From NCBI RefSeq assembly GCF_030253575.1, contig NC_080559.1, positions 35,253,001 through 35,317,000 on the forward strand: a stretch of DNA of 64,000 nucleotides, given 5' to 3'. Shown one piece after another: positions 33,707-46,525 of the stretch; the first letter of the stretch is position 1, and the number at the start of each line of letters is the position of its first letter. Made by a program: the position numbers and the translations under genes. This stretch comes from Rhododendron vialii (Eukaryota; Streptophyta; Magnoliopsida; Ericales; Ericaceae). A model generated the notes under the pieces. That model ran no database searches. It saw nothing but the letters and a program-made list of their open reading frames with translations, and was not told the DNA's origin.

Positions 33707-36573
33707 ATACACAATTACACATGCAAGTCGAAATTAAACTTGGGGTTTCCACCCAAGCCATGAACGTCAAGTTGTTTCTACTAAACTATAAGTTGTATTA
33801 GAAAATGTGTTGGGTTAATTAGTAAAAGAAAATGTGTTGGGTGTTTTAGTTTAGTGGAAACAATTAACTGAACTTTTGACAAATAATTTTAGTTTAATAT
33901 GAACAACTTCATATAAAAGTCAATAAATTGTAGTGCAACATTTTTAGTGGGAACGGACTTTAATTAGATGGATAAGATTAGACTAAAATAATCTAGAGTG
34001 GTGGGGGATATGATTAATTAATTGTCTTCATTGTGAAAAGGTACACTTTAAAGTGTACAAGGACACAAGTACACATAAATAGAGATTGATACCAGGGTAG
34101 CAAATTGTTAACCTTTTACCACAAAAATTACGTTTTTTAAACATCGCAAAAATGACTTAAAAAAATTAAACGTTTGCTTTCTTCCGGCTTTACATCGGGT
34201 CCTCACTAGTGAACGGTGGATTAATTCTTCAAAAATTAATTGAGTTGCGCGTAAGTTGGCTTGGACCCCTGAATTATATCTACTCAAAAAAATTTTGGTT
34301 ATGGAATGTGTAGTTTGTTTTGTTTCATATTTTTCCTTGTAAAACGAGAATAAATAACAGCAAAACAATAAGGGAAGGAAAATTGTCTCAGTAACAAAAC
34401 TCTAGTAATTTGCCTTGTGGAAATATTATTTGAGATATCACGCTAGGAATTAATTCTGCTTCTTCATAATGGACGGAGAGGATCTCTAAAAATTCTGTGT
34501 CTCAATACATACAATCAGCTACATGCATCAATTGATCATGCGCCCATATAGTTATGAAGTTGGTTCTAATCTTTACAACAAAATCTGTTTCATTCTGCTA
34601 GTTGTTGAACACGTAAAATTAGAGCCAAAGCCAAAAAGTTTGGAAGCCAATTATGAATAAGCTACATCTTTTCAACCATCGTTTGCTTTAAAGTTTGAAA
34701 TCTCGAGCGCACATCATTGATGATATTCTCAAGTAATTTCAAAAGTGCCAAAAGCTCAATACTCTGAGAAGACCTTTGTTCCTTTCAAAAAAGAAGAAGA
34801 CCTTTGTTGAATTATAATGTATAATGAAGATAGATAGGTAGAAATTAACAAGGATAAGGCTTGGATGAACGATGGACATGGCAATTAGGAGTTGAAATTC
34901 TTACGAAGAAAACGATACCTAACAAATGGGGACAAACAACACATGGATGGCAATTAAAAAATTTCCCATTTAATCACAAATGAAAAATTGCCTTGGCCAC
35001 AAAGAAGAGTAGTACTAGTATGAAACACCTAATTTTGTCCTTTTTTTTTATTCTCCTATTGGCCAACACACCACCAATTTTATTTGGAAAGCTCCATGCA
35101 TTAATGGGTGTGTGAGTCACCATAGCTTTAGCCTCAGGAATTTATTTGGCCAATTTGATTGAACAGCCAGGCCTGGCCTTTGGTGTGGAGATCGATCGGA
35201 AGCATTTAAAGAGCTGTGGGGTCAGGCGTGAGGGGTTACCCACACCATGACAATTTCATTCACGTGGGTCGTTGCCTCAAATTCATGCACTTTTTTTTTG
35301 TTTTTTTCAAATTCATGCACTTTGTTTGCTTAGGATAGAGACTTATATTCCCTTTGTCCTATTTTGTTTGTGTATTTTCGTTATTTGTGTAATTCTTTAA
35401 ACACCGGAGTATATTTCAGACTAGTATAAGTTTACAAGAACGCAACCTAAATACTCCATTTGTCTTTATTCTTTATATTCACAGTTGCAAGAGAACAATA
35501 AAATTCTAAAATAAATGAATCGATATATGTCACGGGATTAATACTGAAATGTTACATACAAGACTGTGAATCTTGTTCGTACTCTACTGGGCAGTAGCGG
35601 CCGTTTCAGAGGAAAACGGGTACAAGCAAGGTCAGATTCTGTTCCGGTTGATTTCCCGGTCGGTACTGGCGGTACGGGGGAGTTCCGGCGGTTTCGGTGA
35701 GTACCGGTGAAACTAATAGGAAGAAGACAGTATGTAATCTCAAGAATCCTATAGATGAGCCTGCACAAATTTTAATCGAACACCGAGCATGTAATTCAAT
35801 GAATGAATGAATATATAATCATTTACAGCCAACCAAACAGGGCAAAGTTCATTTGTCCAAGTAGGTACCAAAAGGACACAAGAAGAAAACTATGAGAGAT
35901 GAATGCCTCATATTAGTATTAAACAACTTTATCTATGGGAGAGATTTAACCAATATTGAAAGACTATAGCAGAGTTGAAAACAAAAAAGGCATGTTAAGA
36001 AATATACTATTACAACAAAGGGAAGTGACAACCCTCAAAAGGCCCCTAAACTATCAACATCCTATTTCTATCATATAATTATTCAGTGCCCCTAGCATGT
36101 TCCAACTCTAACAAACATATATATGAAACCGTATAGTCGAACTTGAACTTGTTGCACGTATTAACTCTAAAATTACTCCGGTACTTATCCGAGTAGCAGA
36201 CACTATCAAATAGAATATAGCCAATTAATTAAGTCATTGGCAGTTTCACTTACGTACACATTACACATGCATGGCTTCATCTTGGAGACGGCAGACAGGA
36301 TCGACCAAGTAAACCAGCATTCCTGTTGCAAGTACAGCACGGCACAAGCCCTATCGGGCAACTTCACCGCGCTGGGATTGGGTAAGTTTCTCGGACCCGC
36401 ATACGTCTGTAAGAGGGTTGAAACATGTCCTAGGAGTACTGAATAATCACTCCTTTCTAACTGCTTCCCTTTACCATTTCCTACCGTTTTGACTCCCCCC
36501 TTCAACTACTTCGCCCTATTTACATCTCAACCCAAGTAAAAATACAAAATTCAAGCAGTATCCCCCTTCCCAA
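32801..36573. other. Intergenic and SMXL 3' flank
   Basis: A compound (TA)n(GA)n microsatellite lies at about 33642-33704. The stretch at 35580-35710 is GC-richer with repeated CCGGT/CGGT words and may be repeat-derived. The 36206-36505 stretch next to the SMXL stop is probably its 3' UTR. No further gene is supported. Confidence 0.4.
33642..33704 (+). repeat. Compound (TA)n(GA)n microsatellite
   Basis: About 12 TA units run directly into about 19 GA units. Confidence 0.9.
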
Positions 36574-39500
36574 CTACACACCATCCAATTTTACTGTGAC
36601 TGTACTAGGCAACCAGTCTCCAGTGCTTCGGCTTCCGGAATAGCTGTCCGATTCAAGCCAAACAACCATTTGAGCGGCTGTGGAGGGTAGGCTTGCCTTG
36701 AGCTGTTGGAAGCTTGGAACCAACACCTTCTCCGCCCACTCTTCCAAACCAGTTCGTCCAAGCCAAACCCCACCTAGGATCTTCTCAAGTGCTTCCTCTT
36801 CCAATTCTAGCGACAATCTGTTGTCCAGAACAGCAGAGAACTTCTCTGCGATTCTTCTTTTAACTTCACATTGAAATAGGCCAAGCTCAACGGGCTTAAA
36901 TACTACAGCATCGTCTATCAAACTGATCATCTCATGTGGCAATGAGTTTATGGAAAAGCGCCAATTTTCAAGACCATAATCATCTTCGTGATCAATGGTG
37001 AGATCACTCCCATCAGTTCGATCATCTACACTGTCAGCTGCTAGATTAAGATCAAATGATAGACCACATCCCATTTCTTTCTTTGTCGGCCTGTCTGTGT
37101 TGTGTAGCCAATTGGCTCTTCGTTTGGTACCTTTCTCCACAATGGACAGCCTCAACTGCCAACCATGGCTTGCGATAGACGAAAACTTATTTTCGTGGAG
37201 CACCTTTTGGCCATCAAAACTTCTAAGATTTTCTCGTAACCATTTTGCAGTAAGGATGAAAATCACATTCCCAAGACTAATTTCTCTACCATAAGAATCA
37301 GAAATCCGACCTCTCTCCATGGCCCGCTTAATACCCCCACGAACCAGCAAATCCGCTTCATCTATGTCCTCTAGCATAATTACTGAAAAAGGGTTCCTAC
37401 GAACTGCCTCTGCAATCCGATCCAGTGCTGTCTTACCACGGAAACTCACATCTGAATCCTCATCATCACGCCTCGGCCCAAGGCAAATCATAACTGGGTT
37501 GGTCCCACAAAATTGATCAGAAAGAACAGATGCCATCTTCTTCTTCCCTATCCGGTCTGGACCTGTGAATAATAGCCATATATCGCCCTTCGATTCACCA
37601 ACCCTCCGGCTTCCATTACCCAATTTGCACCTAGTCACAGCCGTAGCCACTTCAGAAGCTGCTTCCCTTTGCCACCACACCTTCTCTGTTAAACCCTTGA
37701 GGAGTTTCTTAAATGAATCAGCATCCGATACATTAGCGAATTTCTCGACTTGAAATTCATCGACTTTGGGCAGTAGTTTAGGACCCAACAAGTCTTTAGC
37801 ACAATCTTTATGGTTCCTTTCTGGGGTGGTCTGGAGGATTTTGGTCTGCCCTAGAGCAAGGTCTGTTCCCACCGGGCTTCCTGGAGGGGTACTCAATCGA
37901 TCAGAAGGTTGTTTAGCCACTGGATTTGAGTTCAATTGTAAAGTCTCCCCCAGGTTTCTGGTTTGTTGCAACTTCGGTAGGAAAGGCTGTCGAACAAAAA
38001 GCTTTGGATTGTACAAGCCTGTCGTTGGAGTGTTTCTTTCAGACCCAAGATTCTGATGAAAATTAGGGTGCAAATGCAAGCATGTATCGCTCCATTTCTT
38101 TCCTAGTTCTTGAGTTTTCTGCTTGAAAATTGCCTCTTGATCCTTCGGCTGTCGAATATATGATGGGAAAAATAATGAATTTAACGACAATATTAACGAG
38201 GCACTGTCAAGCTTGCAATTCGACTGAATATACCTGTGATAGATTTGGTGTTCCAATATCAATGTTAAGGCCTTTGGCATTCTGCATCCACTGAGGAAGT
38301 GGTGGTTGAGGTGCATCTGATTTAGCTTCGGAAGAGGAATTTTCGTACTCTTTTGCCACCAGTTTTGCCAGCTCCCTTTCGTAGTTGTGTGTGCATTGGG
38401 GGCAACAGCCAATTCTTCTAGCAGGATCCAAGTTTTCACATACACGGTTTGGTAGATCAGTCGTCGCGGATGGAAAGCTCTTCAATGGGATTCGAGACTC
38501 AACTGAGTTGCCAAAAACCGGACTGGCCCTAAGTCTAAAATTTGACAATTATGACAGTAAGTTCGGAAATTAACACCATGGGACTAAAGTACTAAACAGG
38601 TTGAAAATCAACAAGAAGAAGAAGATGGCGAAGAAGAAAAGAACAGATGAACTAGGCACACTGACATCTATAGGAAATACCAAATTCAGAAACAGGGGAA
38701 ATGTTTGATAAAAATAACTTATTTGTCCATACCTCTAAATCAAGTTAATTTCATTAGAACCATGGTGATCTACTGCACCATTTGACCCAAAGAATATTTT
38801 GAAAAGGAGGACAAAATGCCAATTGCGTGACCATAAATCTCTAGTTATCATCTAGTTATGAATTGTCCAATCCTTTAACTAAACCATGCTTAAAGTAAAG
38901 CGAAATCAAAGTTTTGCAATAGAAACTGCTACTGCAAGACATCGTGTAAGGTTCCAAGTTGCAAGTAAAATTTACCATTCCTAAATTAGGAAAGCTACAA
39001 AAATGGATGGCAAATACATGCAATGATCAAATGGAAAAAAGATCACCAAGCATACCTCGGAAACATTCCCGGAAAAGGCGACCGTGAAGTGATCGGCACG
39101 GCCTGAAGATCCCAGTCATTCTCCATAGAAGGATGATAGACCTGACACCTCAAATATGTCTCACAAGTAGCAGTTCCAATCAACCAAACCCTACCACCAC
39201 CACCACTACCTTCTCCAAACCTCGACAACAACTCCGCCAACGCTTCCACCGCCACCCTTCCGGTCTCTGGCAAAACCTTTTCCGGCAACCCACCGGAACC
39301 CTCCACCAGCCATTTCAAATCACCCAAATCAAGAACCACCCCACCACAACAAGAATTCCCAATTGCAGCCTCAATTATCCCTCCCAAATCCTTAACCTTA
39401 TTGGGTATCAAACTTTTGTCCAAACAAAGCTCTTTCCCTATAGGAATCACCTGAACATTCCTCAATGGTCCATCACCCAATTCCCCTTTCTCAACCCTCT

Positions 39501-40257
39501 TGATTACCTCCCTCACCACCACCTCCGGCTCGCACTCCCCAACCAAAACCGGGTTCTTTTTAACATCCCTCAACAAGATATCCATGACCCGCTTAACTTC
39601 TTCATTCCCAATCCCCCCAGACTGCATTGAATTACTAAAATTATTCCCTTCTTTTAATCTGGGGTTCAAGTACAGATTCCGATTCGAAATCGGATTCGGT
39701 CGACACCCAATTCCAATTGGGGTTTGATTGACAGAGTTGGAATGAGTAGCATTCAAAGATTGCTCAATTGCGGCCTTAACAGCCGGGCTAGAGAAACTGG
39801 CTTCGCGCATGACACGGCTCACACTCGGGTCATCAAGAATTGAGATAATCAGCTGCTCGAGCTCGACTTTAACGGCTAACAACGGCTGCTGCTGCTGCTC
39901 GGGGCAGCCACGCCGCTGGTGGGCCTGGGCCCGTTTCAGGGCCGCCATGAGAGCGTTCGAAACGGGTGGGTCGGAGGCCGCGGTGGTTTGGGCGGTGGTG
40001 GTCGTGGGGAGGCGCTCGAGGGCGACGCTGAAGCAAAGCTCGAGGGCTCTGCACTGGAGCGGGTGGGAAGAGTTCGGGTGCGAGCGGATGCAGGCCTGGC
40101 GGAGGAACCCTGACGGGGAGGACAAGAGGGTGGCCGCCACGTGGAGCGGCGTCGTCTGGCCATGGCTGCGGCGACCCGCCTCGGCTATGGAGAGGGATAA
40201 GACGCTCGCCGCCTCCGGTGTCAAGGTTTGCTGGATCGTACTCAGCCCCGCTCTCAT
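36574..40257 (-). CDS. SMAX1: SMAX1-like (SMXL) protein, Clp ATPase-related signalling repressor
   Basis: Three exons on the minus strand, 40257-39056, 38534-38234 and 38148-36574, join in phase to give 1025 residues. I chose the ATG at 40257 because it gives MRAGLSTIQQTLTPEAASVL, the family start; an in-frame upstream extension is not needed. An N-terminal double Clp-N region (HGQTTPLHVAATLL, LQCRALELCFSVALERLP) is followed by a D1-like region (KNPVLVGECEPEVVV). A D2-like region has a Walker A-like GPDRIGKKK (697-705), an RGKT loop (738-741) and LEDID (760-764). The EAR motif FDLNL is at 866-870. SMAX1/SMXL2 repress growth genes with TOPLESS and are degraded through KAI2/MAX2 in karrikin signalling; D53-type relatives act in strigolactone signalling. 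Sequence favours the SMAX1/SMXL2 clade. It is nuclear by family knowledge. Confidence 0.94.
37042..37056 (-). other. EAR repression motif codons (FDLNL) of the SMXL gene
   Basis: Codons for FDLNL, set in GLSFDLNLAAD. This LxLxL/DLNxx-type motif recruits TOPLESS co-repressors in SMXL proteins (family knowledge). Confidence 0.85.
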
Positions 40258-40744
40258 CTCTCTCTCTCTTGAAATTGGAATTTGTTTTACCACTTTCACT
40301 TTAATTCAAGTAACCAGGAAAATCCAACCCAACACAACACACGAGTGATGCAGTTTTTTTTTTTTTCACTTCATTGGAATCAATCGCTTTCGCCAACTTA
40401 TCTGAAATCCCCGTAAGTCAAAGAACCGTCGAATTTCCGGAGCAGATTCAAACCGACCACATACATGAAAAGTGAGGAGAAATTTTCGCCTTTAACATGA
40501 TGCAAATAATAATATCCGAAAAGGGATTGTTAATTTGTTACTAGTATTATTGAGTAGTAGTAGTAATAGAGGGTATATGAATTGAAGACTAATAGGCTGT
40601 GGATTGCTTCCAATAAGGATCTAATCAAACTTTTCCCTACTTTGCCTCTCGTCGTCACACAGAAGCTGCTATCATCAGAATTCAACGCGAACAAGATAGA
40701 TCGAACACTCACACTCCGACCCCTCCTTTGCAAAAGCCCGTCTC

Positions 40745-40779
<35 letters not shown>

Positions 40780-42500
40780 AATAAATATCTGGTGTGAAAA
40801 TTTAGATTTTAAAAAAGATGTATATTTCGTAAAAAATACTATCAAATTCTACACAAAATTTTGTTTTTTTTATCCGTCTTCGCCCAAGTATTCGGAACAA
40901 AAAGTTTTGATACTTTTCTACACAAAATTGAAGAAATCATCAAGTACTTCAATTTGCTGCAAAACAATCAAAAAAAAAAAATGCATGAAAGTACTTTATT
41001 TAAAAATAAAAAATTTACTCCTAAAAACTCCATTTAAGTTTTTAATTTTTTTTTTAATTTTCGAAATAATGGCAGAAGCCCATTCGTTTTTTACTCCTAA
41101 AAACTCCATTTAAGTTTTGAAAAAAAAAAATGACATGGGTGTCGGAAACTCGCCATTTAACTCGCGATTTAAAATATCGAAAATACAGTTTAGTCAGCAT
41201 CACAGAAACTCACCCTGAAAATGACGTGGGGGTTGGAGGTGAATTTAAGATGACGAAGGCAAGTAGTACTAGGAGTAGTAGAACATACGTCTCTTTTCTC
41301 ATTCAAGGAGGCACAAAAATATCTCGCTCAGGGCCAGACTTGGGAAATTGTTTTAGCGCAAAAAAGAGCAATAAAGGAGCATTAATAAAAACAAAGCAGA
41401 AATAGTTACGGGAACGGGACTAGCGGACTTGTTCATTTGGAATATTCAAAATTCCGACGCACAGTCTTCAATAACTTTTCTTTATTTCTCTCTTTTTTTT
41501 TACTTAGTATACTTTAAAATTTACTTCAAAATCCAAACAAAACAAGCCCGCTGTGATCCATATAAAGCCAAGCATGGTAATATAGTTGCGGGCGGCAGAG
41601 TTTTGTTTTTACTCTGTTGTGGAGAGAGAATACAGCGGGGGAGGGAGAATATATGGAAATTAGAGAGTGGAACTGTGGAAGGGAAGTAGGAGTAGTACAC
41701 TGTACACTACTTTCTCAGTTGTGAGCAAGGACGGAATAGAATTTTACTCTAGCAGTGGTAAAATGTATATTAAAAAAATTTAGTGATGGCGAGATTATAT
41801 AAGTTGGGCATATTTTTTTTTTACATATAATAATTATATTTTCTAAAATTCTTGTCGTGGCAGTCGCCGCCATTAGATCCCCTGATCCCATCCTTGATTG
41901 CGAGGATTTCTTGGAAAATGCTTTCGGGGCCAGAGCAATGTGTGATCTACTTCTTGTGTCATCTTTTCATTCTTTTATTCAAATGTGCGGTTGTTTCAAT
42001 ACAGATAAAAATGGTGCGCCTTTTAAGAGGAAAAAATGAGGAGGAGACTCATGAGTCATGAGCACATTTACTCACTTCACACACTCTCTAGCAGTTTGTT
42101 TGTCCTAGGGATGGAATTTGAATAGATAAGGAAGGAATGTGGATATGTTGTACGGGAGATCAATTAAGAATGATGATTAGCTTATATTTGATTTGAGTAG
42201 GAATTAGTATGAATCGAAAAAAGTAGATAATGAAAAAATTACTTGATTATTCTCATTAGATTCAGAATACAAAAAAAGTTTGATGGGTAAATAAATCTTT
42301 TTCCTAATCCGGATAAGATAATCCTAAAATGGGGGAGGGATAAGCTAAGACTCTTCGAAGGGGATAAGCTCTCCCTCCCTCCCTTCTCCCCCTCCATTAT
42401 TTTCCACTAATAACAAACACCTTCTTACTTGTCCCCTCACTCTCTTATCCTCTTCTTTCCTCTATTTCCTCCCCATATCCCCCCATACAAACAAGCGAGT
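40258..42500. other. SMXL 5' leader/promoter and intergenic sequence
   Basis: On the minus strand the start codon follows a GA-rich leader. A (CT)n tract at 40749-40778 ((GA)n on the gene's strand) is about 490 bp upstream. At 41041-41120 the words TTTTTTACTCCTAAAAACTC, CATTTAAGTTTT occur twice close together. An ORF near 41857-42039 was not assignable. No further gene is supported. Confidence 0.4.
40749..40778 (+). repeat. (CT)n microsatellite upstream of the SMXL gene
   Basis: About 15 CT units, reading as GA on the SMXL sense strand. Confidence 0.85.
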
Positions 42501-42957
42501 AATCAATTATGCTAGAACCACACATAATTTGCATCCGTACCCACAAAGAGAATTTTGCACAGATCCCGCACAGATTGTTATGTGGGATCACTACGGATTT
42601 CACATAAACGATTCGAGCCATTCATTAAATGTAAAATATTTTTTTAAGAGCTCCCTCAAAAAATCAGTTCAATTCGATACTTATAGGTGCTCAATTTAAT
42701 CATCTAACTTTTCATTTGGATCTCAGGATAATGACAAGTTAGATGATTGAATCGAGCACCTATATGTATCAGATTGAGTTAATTTTTTGCGGGACTACTG
42801 AAAAAATATTTTACATTTAATGAACAGCTTGAATCGATTGTGTGGAACCCAGAGTGGGCCCCACACACAAATCTATGCGTGATTTGTGTGAAAAAAAAAG
42901 TCTTGTGTGAACAGATTTCCTGCATAATTTGCACACCCAACCACACTCATTGATTGG
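42501..42957. mobile_element. Long-inverted-repeat MITE, about 455 bp
   Basis: Two arms of about 200 bp are inverse complements. The left arm has AGCCATTCATTAAATGTAAA and ACTTATAGGTGCTCAATTTA. The right arm has ATCGAGCACCTATATGTATC and TTTACATTTAATGAACAGCT. The centre is AACTTTTCATTTGG..ATAATGACAAGTTAGATG. Related single arms are at 32600 and 5690. Confidence 0.8.
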
Positions 42958-43085
42958 AAATATAAGTGTGGGTGGGTGTGCGTAGTTGTAGTTTTATTCG
43001 GCAAGTAATTGCAGTTTCTTTCGCAAAGTATTATCAATAGAGATTTTTTTTAAGATTTTAAAGGGCTTTTCATGATAGTGCGATA

Positions 43086-43326
43086 CTCCCTCCGTCCCAC
43101 TTTGTTGTGCTTGTTTTCATTTTGGAACGTGCCAAAAAAAATTCTATATCTCATAATCTATACTAATGTTTTTTATGATTTCGAAAACTTTGTTTAAAAA
43201 TATAAATTGAGATCTATCAATCAAGATCCATATTGAATATATAAAATATTATAGATTGTGAAATATAAATAATTTTTTGGGACGTCCCAAATAGGAAATA
43301 GGCGAAACAAAGTGGGACGGAGAGAG
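43086..43326. mobile_element. Stowaway-type MITE (Tc1/mariner), 241 bp
   Basis: Terminal repeats CTCCCTCCGTCCCACTTTG and CAAAGTGGGACGGAGAGAG (one mismatch), with TA duplications at 43084-43085 and 43327-43328. The CTCCCTCCGTCCC end is the hallmark of plant Stowaway elements. Confidence 0.93.
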
Positions 43327-43773
43327 TAATTCTGAAGCCACCAAACTGGTAAAACTTGTTTAACTAAACAGTGTAAACGTAATATTTTCAAAAGAATGGT
43401 GTGATTTTATTCAACAAACACTACTAATGTAACTGTCAGGCATACAGCACACTGTTCAAAGGCGCGTCTACTGAACACGCTACATTCCATGTTCGGACCC
43501 AACATTGCACGAGGCCTTTTCCTCGCTATGTCCTTGCACTTGTTAATCAACAAAAAAAAATATCCAGGAACACAAGTTTAGAATTCGGGCACAATTATAT
43601 GTATCCGAGTCCTATATGTATCGTAAGAGATAAGTATGTATTAAATGAGAGGTATAAGTGCCGCTAAAAAAAAAGACGTATAAGTGGGCACAATTTGTGC
43701 CAAAAATTAAAAGCTACACTGGCGCCCTTCCCCGTCATTTTTCTTAGAAAGAAAAAAGGTCAAATAAAATAAT

Positions 43774-44012
43774 CCGTTCTAGAAAGGTAAATATGTACTT
43801 ATTTTCAAATAAATACTTATTTACAATTTTCAAGCTAAAAAATAATAGACTTATTGAAATTTAAAAATGTGCAATATGGATCTTGTTTGAAAGATCTCAA
43901 TGAGATCATTTAAACGATGCAAGAAATAAAAATAAAAAATTCGTAACCCCATTATTTTTGAGTTTGGAAATTACAAATAAGTACCCATTTTTTAAAAAGA
44001 TTTGTGGAACGG
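43774..44012. mobile_element. MITE-like element with CCGTTC/GAACGG ends
   Basis: The ends CCGTTCTAGAAAGG and GTGGAACGG are inverted. The AT-rich interior carries AATATGGATCTTGTTTGAAA and GATCTCAATGAGATC, shared with the elements at 6909 and 7454. Edges are approximate. Confidence 0.55.
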
Positions 44013-44121
44013 TCAAGTGTAATTCTATGTCTGTGAATTGAAAAATGAACCTACGAAGTTTCATTATAGTAACTCTTACCATCTAATCAAATTCGAACGA
44101 CTGATACTCTAGCTCATAAAT

Positions 44122-44268
44122 TAGGGAAATAATAATGCTAAAACCGTTTTTGTTGGTGCCAAAACTCTAGTGCTCAAAAGACTTTTACCATTTGCAATAA
44201 TGTACAAAACTTTTATGCATTGGAGTTTTGACACCGACAAAAACAATTTTGACATTATTAATTCCCTA
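44122..44268. mobile_element. MITE, 147 bp, with long inverted ends
   Basis: Ends TAGGGAAATAATAATG and CATTATTAATTCCCTA, with the inverted similarity continuing through GTTTTTGTTGGTGCCAAAAC versus its partner for about 50 bp. The likely duplication is AAT. The ends resemble those of the nested element at 24503 (TAGGGAAATGATATTGGCAC). Confidence 0.75.
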
Positions 44269-46457
44269 AATTAAAACTTAGCTAACAAGAGATCATCAAA
44301 AGTATATATGCTTGACTCGTTAAATTTTCAAACCTTGTTGTACATGACCGTTTACTACTACTATGATTGACGAAATGACTTTATTTTCCTCTTAGAAGTT
44401 TTTTCTTGACTGTTGATCAAATTATTTTCCTACTTTCTTCTTCGTCTCCCTTGACGGAAATCCAAATTGTTATAGCGACTTTTAGAGAAGTACAGAAAAC
44501 TTTAAAAAAAAAGGTAAAATGAATTCACACCCCAAATGCATATGATAAAGAATATTACGGATTAGGCATACAAAACTTTGTTGAGATTTACATGAACATA
44601 TATAACTCGTATACCTATTGTTGTTCTCGTTCTACATGCACGGAAAGGCATATTTCTACTGTTATGAATTGCAAATTTAAAACGTAATTAACATCCATTC
44701 AAATTAATCTGTAATAGTGAATAATACAGAATAAACAAATCAATGAAACAAAAAATAAAAAAAAAGTGTAATATTGATTCTTGAATACTCTATCAACCTT
44801 TTTGATCTTAATGAGAGAGATGAGATCATCAAATAGTAAAAAGAGAAGTCATATATAGTCAAATGATTTCTAGTACAGTAATAATAGTGGAGTATAATGG
44901 TAAAATTTTAGTACTAGTTAATTAAGACACCTTTTTGGGTATCTTAAAAGACTTTTTAAACGATATATTCTTCTCTACTTTTTGGAGTCGGTCTTCATAA
45001 TTAAAGTCATGATCGTACTACTTTTGGTAACGCACGCCCTCTCTCTTGCTTGCCTTTTACGCGTTTTTCGCCTTTTTCGATTTTTAAGCAACCAAACTTT
45101 TCACCTCCTATTCTTATATTCTTCCGCTCTAGTCTTATAAGAAAAGATGTATAATTTTTGGATCAAAAAATAAAATAATTTTGTGCATGATTAAAACCAA
45201 CAATATGGAAATGGGACGGAGAAAGTATTTTTTTTTCTGATATGATAATCAGAAACACTATCTTCTGCTCTTTTAATGGAATTATTTTAACTTTCTGACA
45301 ATATCAGTTTCCAATTTTTAAACGGGAATTCCATTTGTGCAAGAAGAAATTTGGAATGGACCCAAAAAAAATTTTAAGTGCAGGAGAATGGATGGTAACA
45401 ATACTGTGAGAGAGAGAGAGAGAGAGAGTTTTTGGTGCAAGAAAAAACCTTAGAGAAGTAGACTTGACCATAAGACCATATTTGCAAAAAAAATTACTAA
45501 AATACATGACGAAAACTAAATAGTTGACCATTTTTTTTCCCCATATCGTTTATATCTTCACATATGGTCAACTTTTCTGTAAACTCGAGAAAATGAAACC
45601 TAATAAAAGAAGTTAGAGCACAAAATTAATTTCACATGTGAAAATGAAAATTTTCACAAAGGCGTCTAATCTAATAATGAATTCTTTCATAATTAAACCA
45701 TATAGAATGACGACTTTTGGAGGAGTTGGTTAATTCCTTCGGAAAGGGGAAAGTTTTTCTCCACTACACCCCAAACCTTTTGACCTCTCCACTCTATAAA
45801 CTCCAACAATAATAGAGGAACAATGATTCAAAAGCTCCTTTTTTTCCTCCTTGAAGATCTCTAATCAAAGTCATCGATCTTCTCATTTGTTTAAAAGGGC
45901 ATTCATTTGAATTATTACATTCACAAAAGGCCCCGGCCCCTTACCACAATGTTCAAATTGCCATTAATTAATTTGTTGATGATCAACACACAAAAAAATT
46001 TTCTATCTACCCTATTTGATGGATTATTACCAGACAATAGGACCCATATAACTCTTTTAGATTCTTGTTTGTTTTTAATGAAAATATATAACTAGAGTTT
46101 GATATCTTGCGATTTTTATGCCCACATATTGTATGTATGGATGTATATATGAAGATTTTAAGTATCGATCCACAAGCTTTATAGCATTTTATTTTTGTAT
46201 CTCTAATGTATTGATCGACAAACTGGTGATTTTGAAAATCATCGACAAATGTAGGTATCGGTCAATCTTCCATATTTATCATCTCATATCCGATTCAAAC
46301 TTAGGTTCTCAATCGATATGATCAATGCTAGAGCAATACCACTGATACTACTTCTCTAAAGCTCTGTTTCGCTCTTGTTTTTTTGTCAAATACATTCAAG
46401 GTCGCGACACCTAACCCACAATACTCTCGATATCGTTACATCGTGACCGTTACTATT

Positions 46458-46461
<4 letters not shown>

Positions 46462-46512
<51 letters not shown>

Positions 46513-46525
46513 TGTGTGTGTGTGT
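46462..46525 (+). repeat. Compound (GA)n(TG)n microsatellite
   Basis: About 24 GA units followed by about 8 TG units. Confidence 0.9.

Noticed and set aside
36206-36505. 99-codon minus-strand ORF after the SMXL stop
   Set aside because: Probably 3' UTR; no similarity or splice link to the SMXL reading frame.
39133-40348. Plus-strand ORFs (165 and 179 codons) across SMXL exon 1
   Set aside because: Antisense shadows of the SMXL gene; Thr/Pro- or Arg-rich translation without family similarity.
46462-46510. CRISPR-like or satellite array
   Set aside because: It is a simple dinucleotide repeat, and CRISPR is not expected in a plant nuclear genome.
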